A stretch of 59,875 nt of DNA from an uncultured Christensenella sp. (GCA_910578765.1 CAJTRW010000002.1:20914-80788); one strand, 5' to 3'. Shown: positions 26,001 to 34,984, numbered from the stretch's first letter. Numbers and translations are program-made. The notes: a model not told the origin generated them from the letters alone.

Positions 26001-28638
26001 ACGTATCGAGGAAAAGCCCGAGATAGCTTTTAAGATGCTTTAACTCGGCAAGCACTACTTCCGCCGAGCAGAGCACCGCGTTTTTGGTTTTTTTGTCGCA
26101 GAAAGTAAGGTTTACACCCGAAAAAGGCGAGCGGTATACTCCGCCGCATTCGTTTGCGGCGGCTTGCGCCGTCACAAGCATGCTTTCGCACTCCTCAAGC
26201 CTCTCTTTGGTAAGAGAATCGTAAAAAGTACTTTCTATATTTACAAGCTCGGGCGCGTTTTTGTTTTGCAGATAATACAGTATTCCTTCGTAAACGGATA
26301 CGCCCAGCCTGCGTTTTTTATGCAGCGCGTCCGACGGCGCCTTTAACGAGCCGCGCACGGACCTTATTTTTTCTGCCGCGGGAACGAAGCTTTCGCCGCC
26401 GCCGTTGGAAGAAAGCGCAAGCGTATTTTCGATATTTCTTACAATTTCACCCTTATCAGCCGACTTGCCCGAGTGAAGCTCGAAACAGAAATCGCCGATA
26501 CCGATGTCTGAAAGTCGCTTTTTTACGACCTGTAAAGCCGCCTGCTTTTCCGCAACGAAAAGCACGCGTTTTCCGTTATACAGCGCGTTGGCTATAATAT
26601 TGGTTATCGTTTGGCTTTTGCCTGTACCAGGGGGACCGTGAAGAACGAAAGATGTGCCCTTAGCCGACTCCGCTACGGCGGCGTACTGGGTGCTGTCGCA
26701 GGGGAGCGGAACAATTATTTCGCAGGGGTCGCCCTCGTCCTCGCATATGCCCGAAAGCTTGTTTTCCGCAAGCTTGTTCGAGTTTGTCAAAAGACTTGCT
26801 ATTATGGGATTTTTCTTATACTCGTTTATATTTTTCTTTACGTCCGCCCACATCGCATACCGCGCGAAAGTGAACTGTGAAAGATAAATATCCTCGTAAA
26901 CCATCCACCCCTTCATGTTGGCGGTCTTGGAACGGAACACGGCTATAATTTCTTTGGGGGACAGACCCTTTCCGTCCACGCCGCGCACGTCTATGCCGAA
27001 TTCCTGTTTTAAAAATTCAAGCAGGGTGGTGTTTACCTCGTACCCGTCGCCAGGCTCCAGGGAAACGCCGTTGGTCTTTGTGCGCCTGACGTTCACGGGC
27101 AGAAGCGCAAGCGGCGCAAACTTGTCCTCCCTTTCGCCCGTGCCGCGCCATTTCAAGAAGCCGAAAGCGAGATAAAGCGTCTTCGCGCCCGTCTCCTCCT
27201 CCGCGGCGCGCGCCTTTCTTATAAGCGTGCCGGAAATTTCCGCAAGAGCGTCGGGACCCGAATAACAGCGCATTTTACCGGCGTTCAGTTCCAAAGAAAT
27301 AAGCTCGCCCATGTTTTTAACGCCGGTGCCGCCAAAGTAAGCCGCGTCCTTTATAGCGGAAGTAAGCGGAAGTAAGCCGAACCTGTTTCTCGCGGCGGTC
27401 TTTTCGCAGAAAGACGCAAGGTCGCACGAAAGAATATGGATACAGTCGCGCTTGTAACGGAAATTAAGCAGGTTGTTCTTCATGGATAAATCCAGAAGTC
27501 TTCTTTGCCAGCTCTTGTCCTTGGAGGCGGTTTTATCGTACTCGTATTTGCTTGCGTCGATAACCTCGCGCGGTTTTTCGTCATAGGAAAGCTGCCTGTC
27601 GTCCAGAAGCTCGTACCCGCCCGCCGTTTTTACTTTAAGCGGCAGGGCGAAAATTCCGCCGACGCGGCAACGCCTTACGTCGAGACACACGTCGAAAGAG
27701 TTGCTTTTCAAAAAAGAAGTCACGTGAGTTTCGCTGGTGGTAAAGCTTGCGTTTTTATGCGCAAACAAATCGTCCGCGTCGAAAACGGCAAGGTTGTTTA
27801 CGCCGTCCGTCACGTACTTTTCTATCACAGTCATGTCGTCCTGCATGGGTGACGAAAAACAACTGTCGTACAGCCAGACGCCTACGCCGACCTTGTTTTT
27901 GCCGAGTACAAGCACGGGATTAAGCTTCGTCGCCTCGAAGCAGGAAGCGGCGAAAAGCGCCATTTCAAGCGACGTCGCCTTCTTGCTTTGAAGTATACCG
28001 CTGACGTCGCAGGCGCGTACGGTATCAGTAAAGTCGGAACAGCTTTCACGCTCTATATTAAGATTGCGTATTGCCGCGTACACGGCGGCGGCGGCGTTGC
28101 GCACGCCGTTTTTATCGTTGCCGGAATAGCCGCTCCACTCTGAAGAATAGCCCCAGGTTTTAAGTTGAAGACCGGCTTCCGCCAAAACCTTCTGACAGTC
28201 GGCAAGCTTGGGTCTTACGAAGGTTGCAAGCATTTCCGGATTGCCGGAAAGCCCGCTCCAACAGTCTATGGGCAGGGCTTCGACTTCCGCTTTCAAGGTA
28301 CAAATTATATCCTTGCCGTTTAAAAGCTTCACCTGCACTGTACAGGACGACGGCTCGTCCAGATCGGCTAAATATTTGGGATTGAGAAGATTTTCCGCCG
28401 AAACCTCTATACTGCTTTCGTGCGGTATTTCTTCGAGAGCAAGCTCCGTCGGAATTATCAACGGCGTAGAGCCGGTAATGCTTACCGAAATTTCGCATGC
28501 GTTTTCCTGCGCGCGGTTAAATATTTTGAAAGACGTGAAAAGCGGCAGACGGCAGTAATACGTCGCGTAACTGACCGTATTTAAAAGTTCGCCTTCCAGC
28601 TCTATAGTATCGGGTTGTTTTTTTGTTTTATTTGCCAT
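23017..28638 (-). CDS. Giant DUF4011-type SF1 helicase with MTES_1575-like nuclease domain
   Basis: At 1873 residues this is a multidomain protein of the DUF4011/DUF3320 helicase group. An N-terminal region (about 120-330) resembles a transglutaminase-like fold. DUF4011 begins near 375 (WQRRLLDLSMKNNLLNFRY). The SF1 motor has Walker A GPPGTGKS at about 670, Walker B FDEASQMP at about 1290, VQGDERDVI near 1485 and NVAVSRAREEM near 1520. A Vsr-fold, MTES_1575-type endonuclease-like domain follows at about 1575-1660 (DFKIDVAVVDP, then ILAVLCDG), and DUF3320-like sequence closes the protein. Two active sites look decayed: the nuclease has AVLCDG where the family has GIECDG, and the transglutaminase-like part has ATSLEMA and VGVGVWL where Cys and His are expected. 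It is intact and codirectional with helD. A role in DNA metabolism or phage defence is inference. Confidence 0.88.
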   Translation of the reverse strand: MANKTKKQPDTIELEGELLNTVSYATYYCRLPLFTSFKIFNRAQENACEISVSITGSTPLIIPTELALEEIPHESSIEVSAENLLNPKYLADLDEPSSCTVQVKLLNGKDIICTLKAEVEALPIDCWSGLSGNPEMLATFVRPKLADCQKVLAEAGLQLKTWGYSSEWSGYSGNDKNGVRNAAAAVYAAIRNLNIERESCSDFTDTVRACDVSGILQSKKATSLEMALFAASCFEATKLNPVLVLGKNKVGVGVWLYDSCFSSPMQDDMTVIEKYVTDGVNNLAVFDADDLFAHKNASFTTSETHVTSFLKSNSFDVCLDVRRCRVGGIFALPLKVKTAGGYELLDDRQLSYDEKPREVIDASKYEYDKTASKDKSWQRRLLDLSMKNNLLNFRYKRDCIHILSCDLASFCEKTAARNRFGLLPLTSAIKDAAYFGGTGVKNMGELISLELNAGKMRCYSGPDALAEISGTLIRKARAAEEETGAKTLYLAFGFLKWRGTGEREDKFAPLALLPVNVRRTKTNGVSLEPGDGYEVNTTLLEFLKQEFGIDVRGVDGKGLSPKEIIAVFRSKTANMKGWMVYEDIYLSQFTFARYAMWADVKKNINEYKKNPIIASLLTNSNKLAENKLSGICEDEGDPCEIIVPLPCDSTQYAAVAESAKGTSFVLHGPPGTGKSQTITNIIANALYNGKRVLFVAEKQAALQVVKKRLSDIGIGDFCFELHSGKSADKGEIVRNIENTLALSSNGGGESFVPAAEKIRSVRGSLKAPSDALHKKRRLGVSVYEGILYYLQNKNAPELVNIESTFYDSLTKERLEECESMLVTAQAAANECGGVYRSPFSGVNLTFCDKKTKNAVLCSAEVVLAELKHLKSYLGLFLDTFNQRVSAFTYKKLENLVEIANVLKVDELSEFFECDEEDFYKFYNANLRYDSEVKHWLANFKSLPDISKFADKIEYEIDNWGENYRSSKILLNVIKRINKCAAKPVKEKDEPEWIKRAYEIEEARSRILANTDLSDNFLTLGGGINDRKREEFLKPLYNLHKLCAQVFMDYNADAFNSVCCGAAGGQLRPLISGLLSAASAFNRSCEHFMKVVKADKSDIEDGDIFDYFNAKCTALIDNIDMLPSWCMYKATAQKLNDGGLTFITDAMESGRINGKQILSSFRKNVYRNFIQTNIPADDVLSSFSASVQEETAAGFARLLEEFSALTREKLRADLISRLPAKETEGPLAVELMTFQRSIKGNPRGFNVRNLFTEIPELMRVVAPCMLMSPVTVAQYLPPRSGAFDMVIFDEASQMPTCEAVPSLARAKSAIIVGDPKQMPPTSFFTSSGQDEDNPETEDLESVLDDCLALGMPEKHLIWHYRSKHESLIAFSNITYYSSRLCTYPSPDALDSKVQLRYIEHGVYDRGVSKCNRQEAEALVAEVIRRLKDERLRNSSIGIVTFSTPQQVFIERMLTKKIIEKGLESVAYEREEPLFVKNLENVQGDERDVILFSVCYGPDKLGKISLNFGPLNQLGGWRRLNVAVSRAREEMIVFSSMRYSMIDMSRTTSRGVAGLKAFLEFAEKGRTNISVKSNEVIINRQGIGKFIAEELSAYGYDCRCDVGVSDFKIDVAVVDPKNKHNFILAVLCDGTSNFSVKDRTVLQVQTLKRNNWNVIRLYSINFFNNPKREIKKIKDYLDKLTSDGKPVAISFKKPYRVCKTEEKEQGPDYVLSGENDAEVMRVIKAVVAAEEPISTQFLMSRTLAAFGISKYGIKLESKLRSLIDKCAFGSRGMIGNVYYFKNDKYEGFDRYRVEENTCLRTTDNDFTPYDVISLVKGILLNKVSMYADELIPAALKELKVPRASDKLTSFVSACIDEGVRRGIFIRSISDKISLA

Positions 28639-28738
28639 TTAAGTCCGTCCGTAATTTAGTATAATTAATTATAACATCAAAGCCGCTTTTACCGCAACTA
28701 AGATTATTGACACACGGTAAAATTTTTATATGAAAATT

Positions 28739-31108
28739 TTAAGTAATACACGCAAGATATTTCAATGCGCGCGTATACGCAATGTATTTTTCGTTGTCGC
28801 TCATGTCCGAGTCCGCTACGGCTACGGCGGTAAATTCCAGCCCCTTGCTTTCGTATACGGTAAGAATATTTATCTTCGATTTTGATATTCTGCCCGTGTC
28901 GCGGACTGAGTTATAGCTTTTGCGCAAATATTTTCCGTAACCGCTTTCGCTTGTAATTACTGCGCGCAGTCCGTTTTTGTCAGACAGATATTTCGTCGCG
29001 GATCTTTCGTCTATACGCTCCACTTCGCTTCCGTCTGCGCCTATTGCGCGCATGTCTATACCCAAATTGCCAGAAACGTACTCGACTATCTGATTGGTGT
29101 TTCTGTAATTGAGATTGAGATTATACACTTTACAGCCTATTTCGTCCCAGCTTTTTATGCCCCTGTACGGCGTCATATTCTGTTTGAGGTCGCCGAAAAC
29201 GTTGAAAGCGGCGCGTCCGTTTACGCTGCGGAGAACCGCATACTCCGCGGGGGAAATATCCTGCGCCTCGTCCACAAACACAAAACCGAACTGCGGTGAA
29301 AGCGAAAAGCCCAGCTCCGCCGCCAAAAGACACAGCGCAAACGGGTCGAAGCGGCAAAGCTTCGCCGTGGACATGCCGAAGCGCGTCTTTATCTTTTTCA
29401 CGGTTTCGCGGTAGAAAAAGCGAACAACGCCGTAAACGTTTTCGCACTTGCCTATTCCCGAAAGAAAGCCGTCCGCACGCACAACGTCCGCAAAGTCGTA
29501 AACGGGTAAAAAGCCGTCGGCAATGCGCTCCACGGCGCGTTTGGCGTCCTCCGTCTCCTTTTTTAACTGCTCTCTCTTTTCAATTCTGTCGGGATAAGTC
29601 AGAACCTCGGTATCCCCTATCCTGCGCTTGTAACGGCGCAAATCGGCTATCTCCTTATCAACCGACAGGGACAGCGCGTTAAGGTCGTCGACCGCCGCAA
29701 GACAAATTTTCTGGGAATAGCGGCGCAAAAATTTAAGCGACTTGTAAAAGGAAAGAAGCTGTCTGTAAAAAAACGCGTAATTGCCCATTCTTCCGTCGGA
29801 TAAAAGCCGTAAAAACTCCTTTACGTCCTGTACGCAGTTGAACATATTACGGAACTGTTTTGTATAGTAAAGTCCGCCGTCCGGTTTTTCTTTTATTTCC
29901 CCTAAGATACAGCGCCTTACGCGAAGACCCGTATTTTTGATAAAAGTATATTCTTTCTCCTGCATTTCGCACGCGGCGGCAAGACTTTCGGAAAACCGGA
30001 CGCACTCGCTCGAAGCGAACAAGCCGAATACTCCGTCGTAAATTTTTAAAAGACGGCTCTTTATCTCCGCGGTAAATTTTTCGGAATATACGTAATTAAG
30101 AAGCTCCGGCGGAACGGGCTGAACGTAGTCGATTTTATCGGCAACGTCCACGCCCGCATTTTTTAACAGCTTCAAAAAGTAGCCGTTAAGCGTATAGGTT
30201 TTGACCTTTTCCAACTCCAAAATTGCCGAAAGCTCGTCTATAAAATCGTTAAAGGAATCCGACGGAGTAATTACAAGCACGTCAGAGGGTTTAAGTTTTT
30301 CGTTATTGTACAGAATGTAGGAAAGCCTGTGAAGCATAATCATTGTTTTGCCGCTTCCCGCAACGCCCTGAACTATAAACCTGTCGCGCTCCGGCAGGGT
30401 AATTATCTCGTACTGCTTTTCCTGTATGGTTTCTATAATGTCGGTTATTTCGCGCTTTTCCTTGCGGCTTAGCAAAATTTCTTTTAAAAACGGGTCGAAA
30501 ATAACGGACTCGTCCCTGCCGCCTATCTCGTCTGCGGTAAGATAATCTTTAAGGTTAAGATACTCGTTTTTTATATCCAGCACCTTTCCCTTTTCCGTCC
30601 TCAGCGCGCGGCGCAGAATAAGCTTATAGTCGTAGTCGTTTATCGTGAACGAAGTGCGGCTTTTCTGATAAAACTTCCGCGCAAGCGGGGCGCGCCAGTC
30701 TACGATTTCCAGCCCCTCGTCGCCGCGCTTGCCTATATAGTAGCTGTTGTAGCCCTCACGCGCGTCATATAAATCCATACGCGCGAAATAAGGCTCGTCG
30801 AAAAACGGCTTGTAAGAATTTATTTTTTCGTTAAGCGACGAAATAAGCGCGTCAAGCTCCAACACGCGCCTGTAACTTTCCGCATTTTTTTCCGACGAAG
30901 AATTCAACGCATTGCGTTCCTTTTTCGCCGCGTCCGCCTTAGCCCTCAGCCTGTTAAGCCTGATTATTTTAAGCATAGCCATTACCGCCGAGATATGCCC
31001 GTCCTCGTAAGCCTTCTGCTTGTCCGCGTCCAAAAGCCCGAGAAAAAACTCCTTGGAAGTTTGTTTGTGCGGATTTATCGAATTTTTCAATTTTTCCAAA
31101 TCACTCAT
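28739..31108 (-). CDS. helD: HelD-like UvrD-family helicase (RNA polymerase recycling factor)
   Basis: The ATG at 31106-31108 gives 789 residues beginning MSDLEKLKN, with an N-terminal coiled-coil arm (residues about 1-110) as in HelD. The motor has the Q-like EIITLPERDRFIVQGVAGSGKTMIM (Walker A), Walker B VFVDEAQDISPAEY, GDLKQNMTPYRG and the late motifs LTVYESKGLEFTAV and AYTRALKYL. HelD proteins of Firmicutes remove stalled RNA polymerase and dissociate it from nucleic acid; this is known of the family, not shown here. A further in-frame start 30 nt upstream is less likely. The giant helicase gene starts 100 nt downstream. Confidence 0.88.
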   Translation of the reverse strand: MSDLEKLKNSINPHKQTSKEFFLGLLDADKQKAYEDGHISAVMAMLKIIRLNRLRAKADAAKKERNALNSSSEKNAESYRRVLELDALISSLNEKINSYKPFFDEPYFARMDLYDAREGYNSYYIGKRGDEGLEIVDWRAPLARKFYQKSRTSFTINDYDYKLILRRALRTEKGKVLDIKNEYLNLKDYLTADEIGGRDESVIFDPFLKEILLSRKEKREITDIIETIQEKQYEIITLPERDRFIVQGVAGSGKTMIMLHRLSYILYNNEKLKPSDVLVITPSDSFNDFIDELSAILELEKVKTYTLNGYFLKLLKNAGVDVADKIDYVQPVPPELLNYVYSEKFTAEIKSRLLKIYDGVFGLFASSECVRFSESLAAACEMQEKEYTFIKNTGLRVRRCILGEIKEKPDGGLYYTKQFRNMFNCVQDVKEFLRLLSDGRMGNYAFFYRQLLSFYKSLKFLRRYSQKICLAAVDDLNALSLSVDKEIADLRRYKRRIGDTEVLTYPDRIEKREQLKKETEDAKRAVERIADGFLPVYDFADVVRADGFLSGIGKCENVYGVVRFFYRETVKKIKTRFGMSTAKLCRFDPFALCLLAAELGFSLSPQFGFVFVDEAQDISPAEYAVLRSVNGRAAFNVFGDLKQNMTPYRGIKSWDEIGCKVYNLNLNYRNTNQIVEYVSGNLGIDMRAIGADGSEVERIDERSATKYLSDKNGLRAVITSESGYGKYLRKSYNSVRDTGRISKSKINILTVYESKGLEFTAVAVADSDMSDNEKYIAYTRALKYLACIT

Positions 31109-31172
31109 AACCGACCTGTCGAATATCAAGTATAACACAGCGGAAATAAAAAATCAATAGCTGATTTTGCCG

Positions 31173-31207
31173 TAAAAAAAAGACTTACCCCGTTTAAAAG
31201 GTAAGTC
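31173..31207 (-). terminator. Terminator of the Wzz-like gene
   Basis: On the minus strand GACTTACC and GGTAAGTC form an 8-bp stem with a 10-nt loop, followed by a run of eight T. It ends the transcript of the gene at 31225-32526 before helD. Confidence 0.85.
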
Positions 31208-31224
31208 CTTATTAAAATTTGAAA

Positions 31225-32526
31225 TTACTGCTCCGTAAAAGGCGACTCTACCTGCTCGGTCGGCTGTACGTCTTGCGCGTGCTCCGGAAGTTTTGCTTTT
31301 TTACCGTGTCTTTTTGCAAGACAATAACCGACGATATACGAAACTATGAAAGACACTATAATACCGAACGCCAGACTGAGTATTACTATCATGGTAAGTC
31401 CCATGCCGCCGGACGTGCTTATTACGTTTGCGCTTGTAAATATCACGGAAGAACTTTTTGAATACACCGTGCCCGTAACCTGCTTAAATTCTTCCGTATA
31501 TGCCGTAACGGTTTTGTGGGCTTCGTCGAGAGACGTTAAAAAGCTTTCGGGTATCGCCGCGCCCGTAATGCCGCGGTCGATATAGCTTTGATAAAGCGTC
31601 TTATCCCGCTTTAAATCTTCCACAAGGTCCGACTGCTCTTTGATAACCAGCGCATTCGACGCGCTGCCGGAGGTATCGTCGGAGTGCAAAAGATTTTGCA
31701 ACGTCTTTTCAGCTTTGGTCAAATCGAACTCCAACTGCGTCAAATCGAAGCGGTATTTTTCTTTCAGGCTTTCGCTCTTTAAATACAGCCCCTCCTCCGC
31801 AACGGTCAGAAGATTGGACAACACTTTACCGTCGTCCACATAAGAAGCGATTTTCTGTTTGTACGAAGTTAAAGTTTTACCGTCGTTTACGGTAACGTCG
31901 CCGTACGTTTTGATAAGCTTGTCGTACTGCTCGGAAAGATAATTTGCTTGTTTTAACAGGTCGCCGATTTCCGTCCTGTAATCTATCGCGTTTTCCGAAG
32001 TGGTCAGATATACGTTATAATCTATATCCATGGTAGCCAGATATCTGTCCGGCATAGCCGCAAGCGCAGTAAGGAAGTTGCGCGCGACGACGCCGTCGGG
32101 AAATTTATCCGCCTTTGCGGATATAGTGTAAACGGTCTCATAGCTGTTTTCCGTAAGCTGCGTTATGCTTCTGGTTATTGAGATACAGCCGTTTTCCGCC
32201 AACCCGTTTATATTCACGCCGGCAAAAGACGAGTCGCCGTTTTTTACGTTTTGCATGTTATCGTAAGAAATTATATTGCGGTAATTGAACGTATTGCCGT
32301 CGGGATATTTATGAACATGCTGTTCAGAGTTTTCCGAGCCGGCAAGCTCCAGCTCGAACGAAACCGAATAGTATTTTTTACTTTTGTTATATCCGAAATA
32401 AAGACCTACGACGCACACCGCAGTAAGAACCGCGGCAAGTATAAGCGCAAGCCATTTTTGCGAAAATATTACGCGAAAGATATCACCCAGCGTAGTGCCT
32501 TCACCGCGTACCGATTTTTCTTCCAT
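31225..32526 (-). CDS. Wzz-like membrane protein (chain-length/polysaccharide co-polymerase type)
   Basis: This 433-residue protein has a cytoplasmic N-terminus (TTLGDIFRVIFSQKW), a membrane segment at about 30-50, a long extracytoplasmic region with coiled-coil helices (about 60-370), and a second membrane segment near residue 375-400, then a basic tail ending in a Gln/Pro/Glu-rich end. That topology and the GDIFRVIFSQKWLALI opening suit the Wzz/Lyp superfamily that sets polysaccharide chain length. No glycosyltransferase or tyrosine kinase genes are next to it, so its partner is unknown. It stands alone between its own promoter and terminator and is divergent from spoIIE. Confidence 0.68.
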   Translation of the reverse strand: MEEKSVRGEGTTLGDIFRVIFSQKWLALILAAVLTAVCVVGLYFGYNKSKKYYSVSFELELAGSENSEQHVHKYPDGNTFNYRNIISYDNMQNVKNGDSSFAGVNINGLAENGCISITRSITQLTENSYETVYTISAKADKFPDGVVARNFLTALAAMPDRYLATMDIDYNVYLTTSENAIDYRTEIGDLLKQANYLSEQYDKLIKTYGDVTVNDGKTLTSYKQKIASYVDDGKVLSNLLTVAEEGLYLKSESLKEKYRFDLTQLEFDLTKAEKTLQNLLHSDDTSGSASNALVIKEQSDLVEDLKRDKTLYQSYIDRGITGAAIPESFLTSLDEAHKTVTAYTEEFKQVTGTVYSKSSSVIFTSANVISTSGGMGLTMIVILSLAFGIIVSFIVSYIVGYCLAKRHGKKAKLPEHAQDVQPTEQVESPFTEQ

Positions 32527-32556
32527 TAAAGCCTCCGATGCCTGTTATTCAACATA

Positions 32557-32585
32557 ATATTACAAAATTTTACAGCCTATGTCAA
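32557..32585 (-). promoter_or_regulatory. Candidate promoter of the Wzz-like gene
   Basis: Perfect TTGACA (32585-32580) and TAATAT (32562-32557) on the minus strand are 17 nt apart, about 31 nt before the ATG. Confidence 0.5.
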
Positions 32586-32711
32586 TTAAATTGAAGTTAA
32601 GATTTATTCAGCGCATATACATTATTATTGTCCCGAATTGCGCGGGTTATTTACAAAAACATTTATTATCGCGTATAAACAGACAAATTTATCAGTAAAC
32701 AGGACTGTACA

Positions 32712-32735
32712 ATGGGGCTATGCCCCTTAAAATAA
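32712..32735 (+). other. Seven-codon reading frame overlapping the spoIIE start
   Basis: ATG 32712 has AGGA 7 nt upstream and encodes MGLCPLK before TAA at 32733-32735. The spoIIE ATG (32720) lies inside it in another frame. The best ribosome site in the region serves this short frame, not spoIIE. GGGGC (32714-32718), TAT and GCCCC (32722-32726) form a small hairpin around the spoIIE start codon. Confidence 0.45.
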
Positions 32736-34984
32736 ACACAAAAAATCTTTTAATATACGTAGTTTACGCAGCCGCGCTGGTATTTATGAATAAAGCGGTC
32801 GACGGCGTGCCCCTTTCGCTGGGGCTGTACTACGCCATGCTTCTTTGCGGCACGAACATTGTCGCAACGCCTTTACTTTACGTACTGGCTTCCGCTGTGC
32901 ACATTAACTGGACGTTAAGCCTTTTAAGCCTTTTCGAAGCGGCGTTTTTGTGCGCCATAACGCTTATATACCGCCGTACGAAGCGCAAAATACGCTACGA
33001 AGCGGCTGTTTACATAGCAATTGCCGCCGCACCTTACATAGCATTCGCGCCCTGGCGCGGAATCGGCGAGCTTTTTACCGCAAACGAATATTTGTTAAAA
33101 AGCATTGCCGCCGTAACGATACTCGCTTTCGCTTTCTTCTGCTTCAAAACCGTATACGCGCTTTTATACAGGGTAATGCGGTGCAGGCTGCGCGAGGACG
33201 AGCTTGTCTGTTGCGCAGTCGTATATATAGCTTTGGGCGCAGGCGTCTTTAACCTGACGGGATTTTTCGTCTACACCGCACTTTCCGCCGCGGCGGTTGT
33301 TATAAGCGTAAGAATTTCCCGCTCGCCCGCGGTAATAATATGCGCGTTGGCGCTGGCGGCGCCGCCGTCCATTATATCGCTTACCCTTCTGCCGCTTACG
33401 GCTTACATAATTCTGTCAGTAATTTCACTTATCTTCTGCGCGGCGGGGAAAATTTTTACCTCCGTAATCACATTCGGCGTGACGTCGGTCTACTGCTGGC
33501 TTTTCGGCGGGTTCGAGTGTTCCGTGCCGTTAATAGTTTTCCGCGCGATATTCCTTGTTTTACTGGCTGCCGCGGTCTGCGTGCCATCCGACAGATATAT
33601 GAGAAGCCTTAAAAACAGACTGCTTGTAAAAGAGGTGCTTCCCGATACCGCAGTGGAACGCAGTAAGATGAGAACGGGAGAAAAGCTTTACCGCATTTCG
33701 GAGGTATTCAGAGAAATAGAGTGCGCCTTCAACGCACTTGACGACGAAGTAAACGACGCCGCCGCGCGCGGGCGCATGCTTGCCGAGCTTAAAGAAAAGT
33801 GCTGTAAAAGCTGTGACAGGGCAAAAAAGTGCGCGCACAGCAACGTATATAACGGATTTGTAAAACTGATAGACGCGGGCTGTGTGAAAGGCAAAGTAAA
33901 TTTGATAGATTTGCCCGCCGACGTCACGGTCAACTGCTCGAAGCCGGCGGAAGTACTTAACGCTTTAAACGCCTTGCTTGCGGAATACAGAAGATTTATG
34001 ACCGAATCCGAAAACGCCAAAAGCGGGCGCATACTGCTTGCCGACCAGGCGCGCGGCGTTGCCGAAGTAATGAAAAACTGCGCGGTCGAGCTAAGCAAAA
34101 CCCACAGCGAATACGGCGAACTGGAACAGGCGTTGAAAATAAAACTGGCGGCGCGCGGAATTTCCTGTCCCGAGCTTTACGTAAGCGGCGATGATATGGA
34201 AATAAGTGCCGTTATATGCGGCAGAATAAACCTTAAAGCCGTCACGGCTATACTTTCCGAAGTTACAAAAAGAAAATACCAGCTTAAAGACAAATTTAGC
34301 TACGACGGCGAAAAGAACTGTTTTATTTTCTGCTCGCCTCCGCGTTACGACGCGGCTTTCGGCGTAGCTTTCGCCATAAAGAACGGAGAAAAAGTTTCCG
34401 GCGATACCCATTCCGTCATAAAAATAAACGAGCACAGCTTTCTTATGGCGCTGTCAGACGGTATGGGAAGCGGCGAATATGCGAAAAAGGTATCTTCCAC
34501 GGCCATATCGCTTATCGAAGCCTTTTACCGCGCGGAAATGCCGGAAGGCACCGTGCTGAAAACAATAAACAAGCTGCTTTCTTTCAACCGCGACGAACGC
34601 TTTACATGCATAGACATAGCCGCCGTAAACCTGAACACGGGCGCGGCGGACTTCGTTAAAATAGGTTCGCCCGCGGGCATTATAATACGCGAGGGGGAAA
34701 TTAAAATTTTGGAAAGCCAAAGTCTGCCGCTGGGAATATTGGACAGCCTGCGCCCCACCGTTTGCAGCGAACAGCTTAAAAACGGCGATATAATAGTTTT
34801 TATGAGCGACGGCATTACCTCCGCCTTTCCTTCCGCAACCGATATGTACGAATTCCTGCGGGAGTTCAAACCGCTCAATCCGCAGAACCTTGCCGATAAA
34901 ATACTTGCCGGTGCGCTTGCCGCGACGGGAGGTAAAGTAAACGACGATATGACCGTCGTATGCACGCGTATATTCGAAAAATAA
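32720..34984 (+). CDS. spoIIE: Stage II sporulation protein E (SpoIIE phosphatase)
   Basis: SpoIIE is a membrane-bound PP2C-type phosphatase that dephosphorylates SpoIIAA and so activates sigma-F in the forespore; it also helps place the polar septum with FtsZ. The 754-residue protein has about ten N-terminal membrane segments up to residue about 290, a central cytoplasmic region with cysteine pairs (CCKSCDRAKKC), and a C-terminal PP2C domain from about 540. Phosphatase motifs are LSDGMGSGEYAKK (about 577), GSPAGIIIREGE, FMSDGITSAF (about 695) and NDDMTVVCTR near the end. The ATG at 32720 has no good ribosome site of its own; GGGG is only 2 nt away. One missing G in the preceding run would instead make the start MGAMPLKIN at 32712. 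Clear spore-former marker. Confidence 0.95.
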   Translation: MPLKINTKNLLIYVVYAAALVFMNKAVDGVPLSLGLYYAMLLCGTNIVATPLLYVLASAVHINWTLSLLSLFEAAFLCAITLIYRRTKRKIRYEAAVYIAIAAAPYIAFAPWRGIGELFTANEYLLKSIAAVTILAFAFFCFKTVYALLYRVMRCRLREDELVCCAVVYIALGAGVFNLTGFFVYTALSAAAVVISVRISRSPAVIICALALAAPPSIISLTLLPLTAYIILSVISLIFCAAGKIFTSVITFGVTSVYCWLFGGFECSVPLIVFRAIFLVLLAAAVCVPSDRYMRSLKNRLLVKEVLPDTAVERSKMRTGEKLYRISEVFREIECAFNALDDEVNDAAARGRMLAELKEKCCKSCDRAKKCAHSNVYNGFVKLIDAGCVKGKVNLIDLPADVTVNCSKPAEVLNALNALLAEYRRFMTESENAKSGRILLADQARGVAEVMKNCAVELSKTHSEYGELEQALKIKLAARGISCPELYVSGDDMEISAVICGRINLKAVTAILSEVTKRKYQLKDKFSYDGEKNCFIFCSPPRYDAAFGVAFAIKNGEKVSGDTHSVIKINEHSFLMALSDGMGSGEYAKKVSSTAISLIEAFYRAEMPEGTVLKTINKLLSFNRDERFTCIDIAAVNLNTGAADFVKIGSPAGIIIREGEIKILESQSLPLGILDSLRPTVCSEQLKNGDIIVFMSDGITSAFPSATDMYEFLREFKPLNPQNLADKILAGALAATGGKVNDDMTVVCTRIFEK

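Noticed and set aside
28687..28722. Hairpin between helD and the giant helicase
   Set aside because: TTTTACCG and CGGTAAAA pair, but the 20-nt loop and a T-tract on the wrong strand make a terminator of helD unlikely.
32600..32711. Spo0A box upstream of spoIIE
   Set aside because: TTGTCCCGAA resembles the box, but it differs by an insertion and is not at a convincing position.
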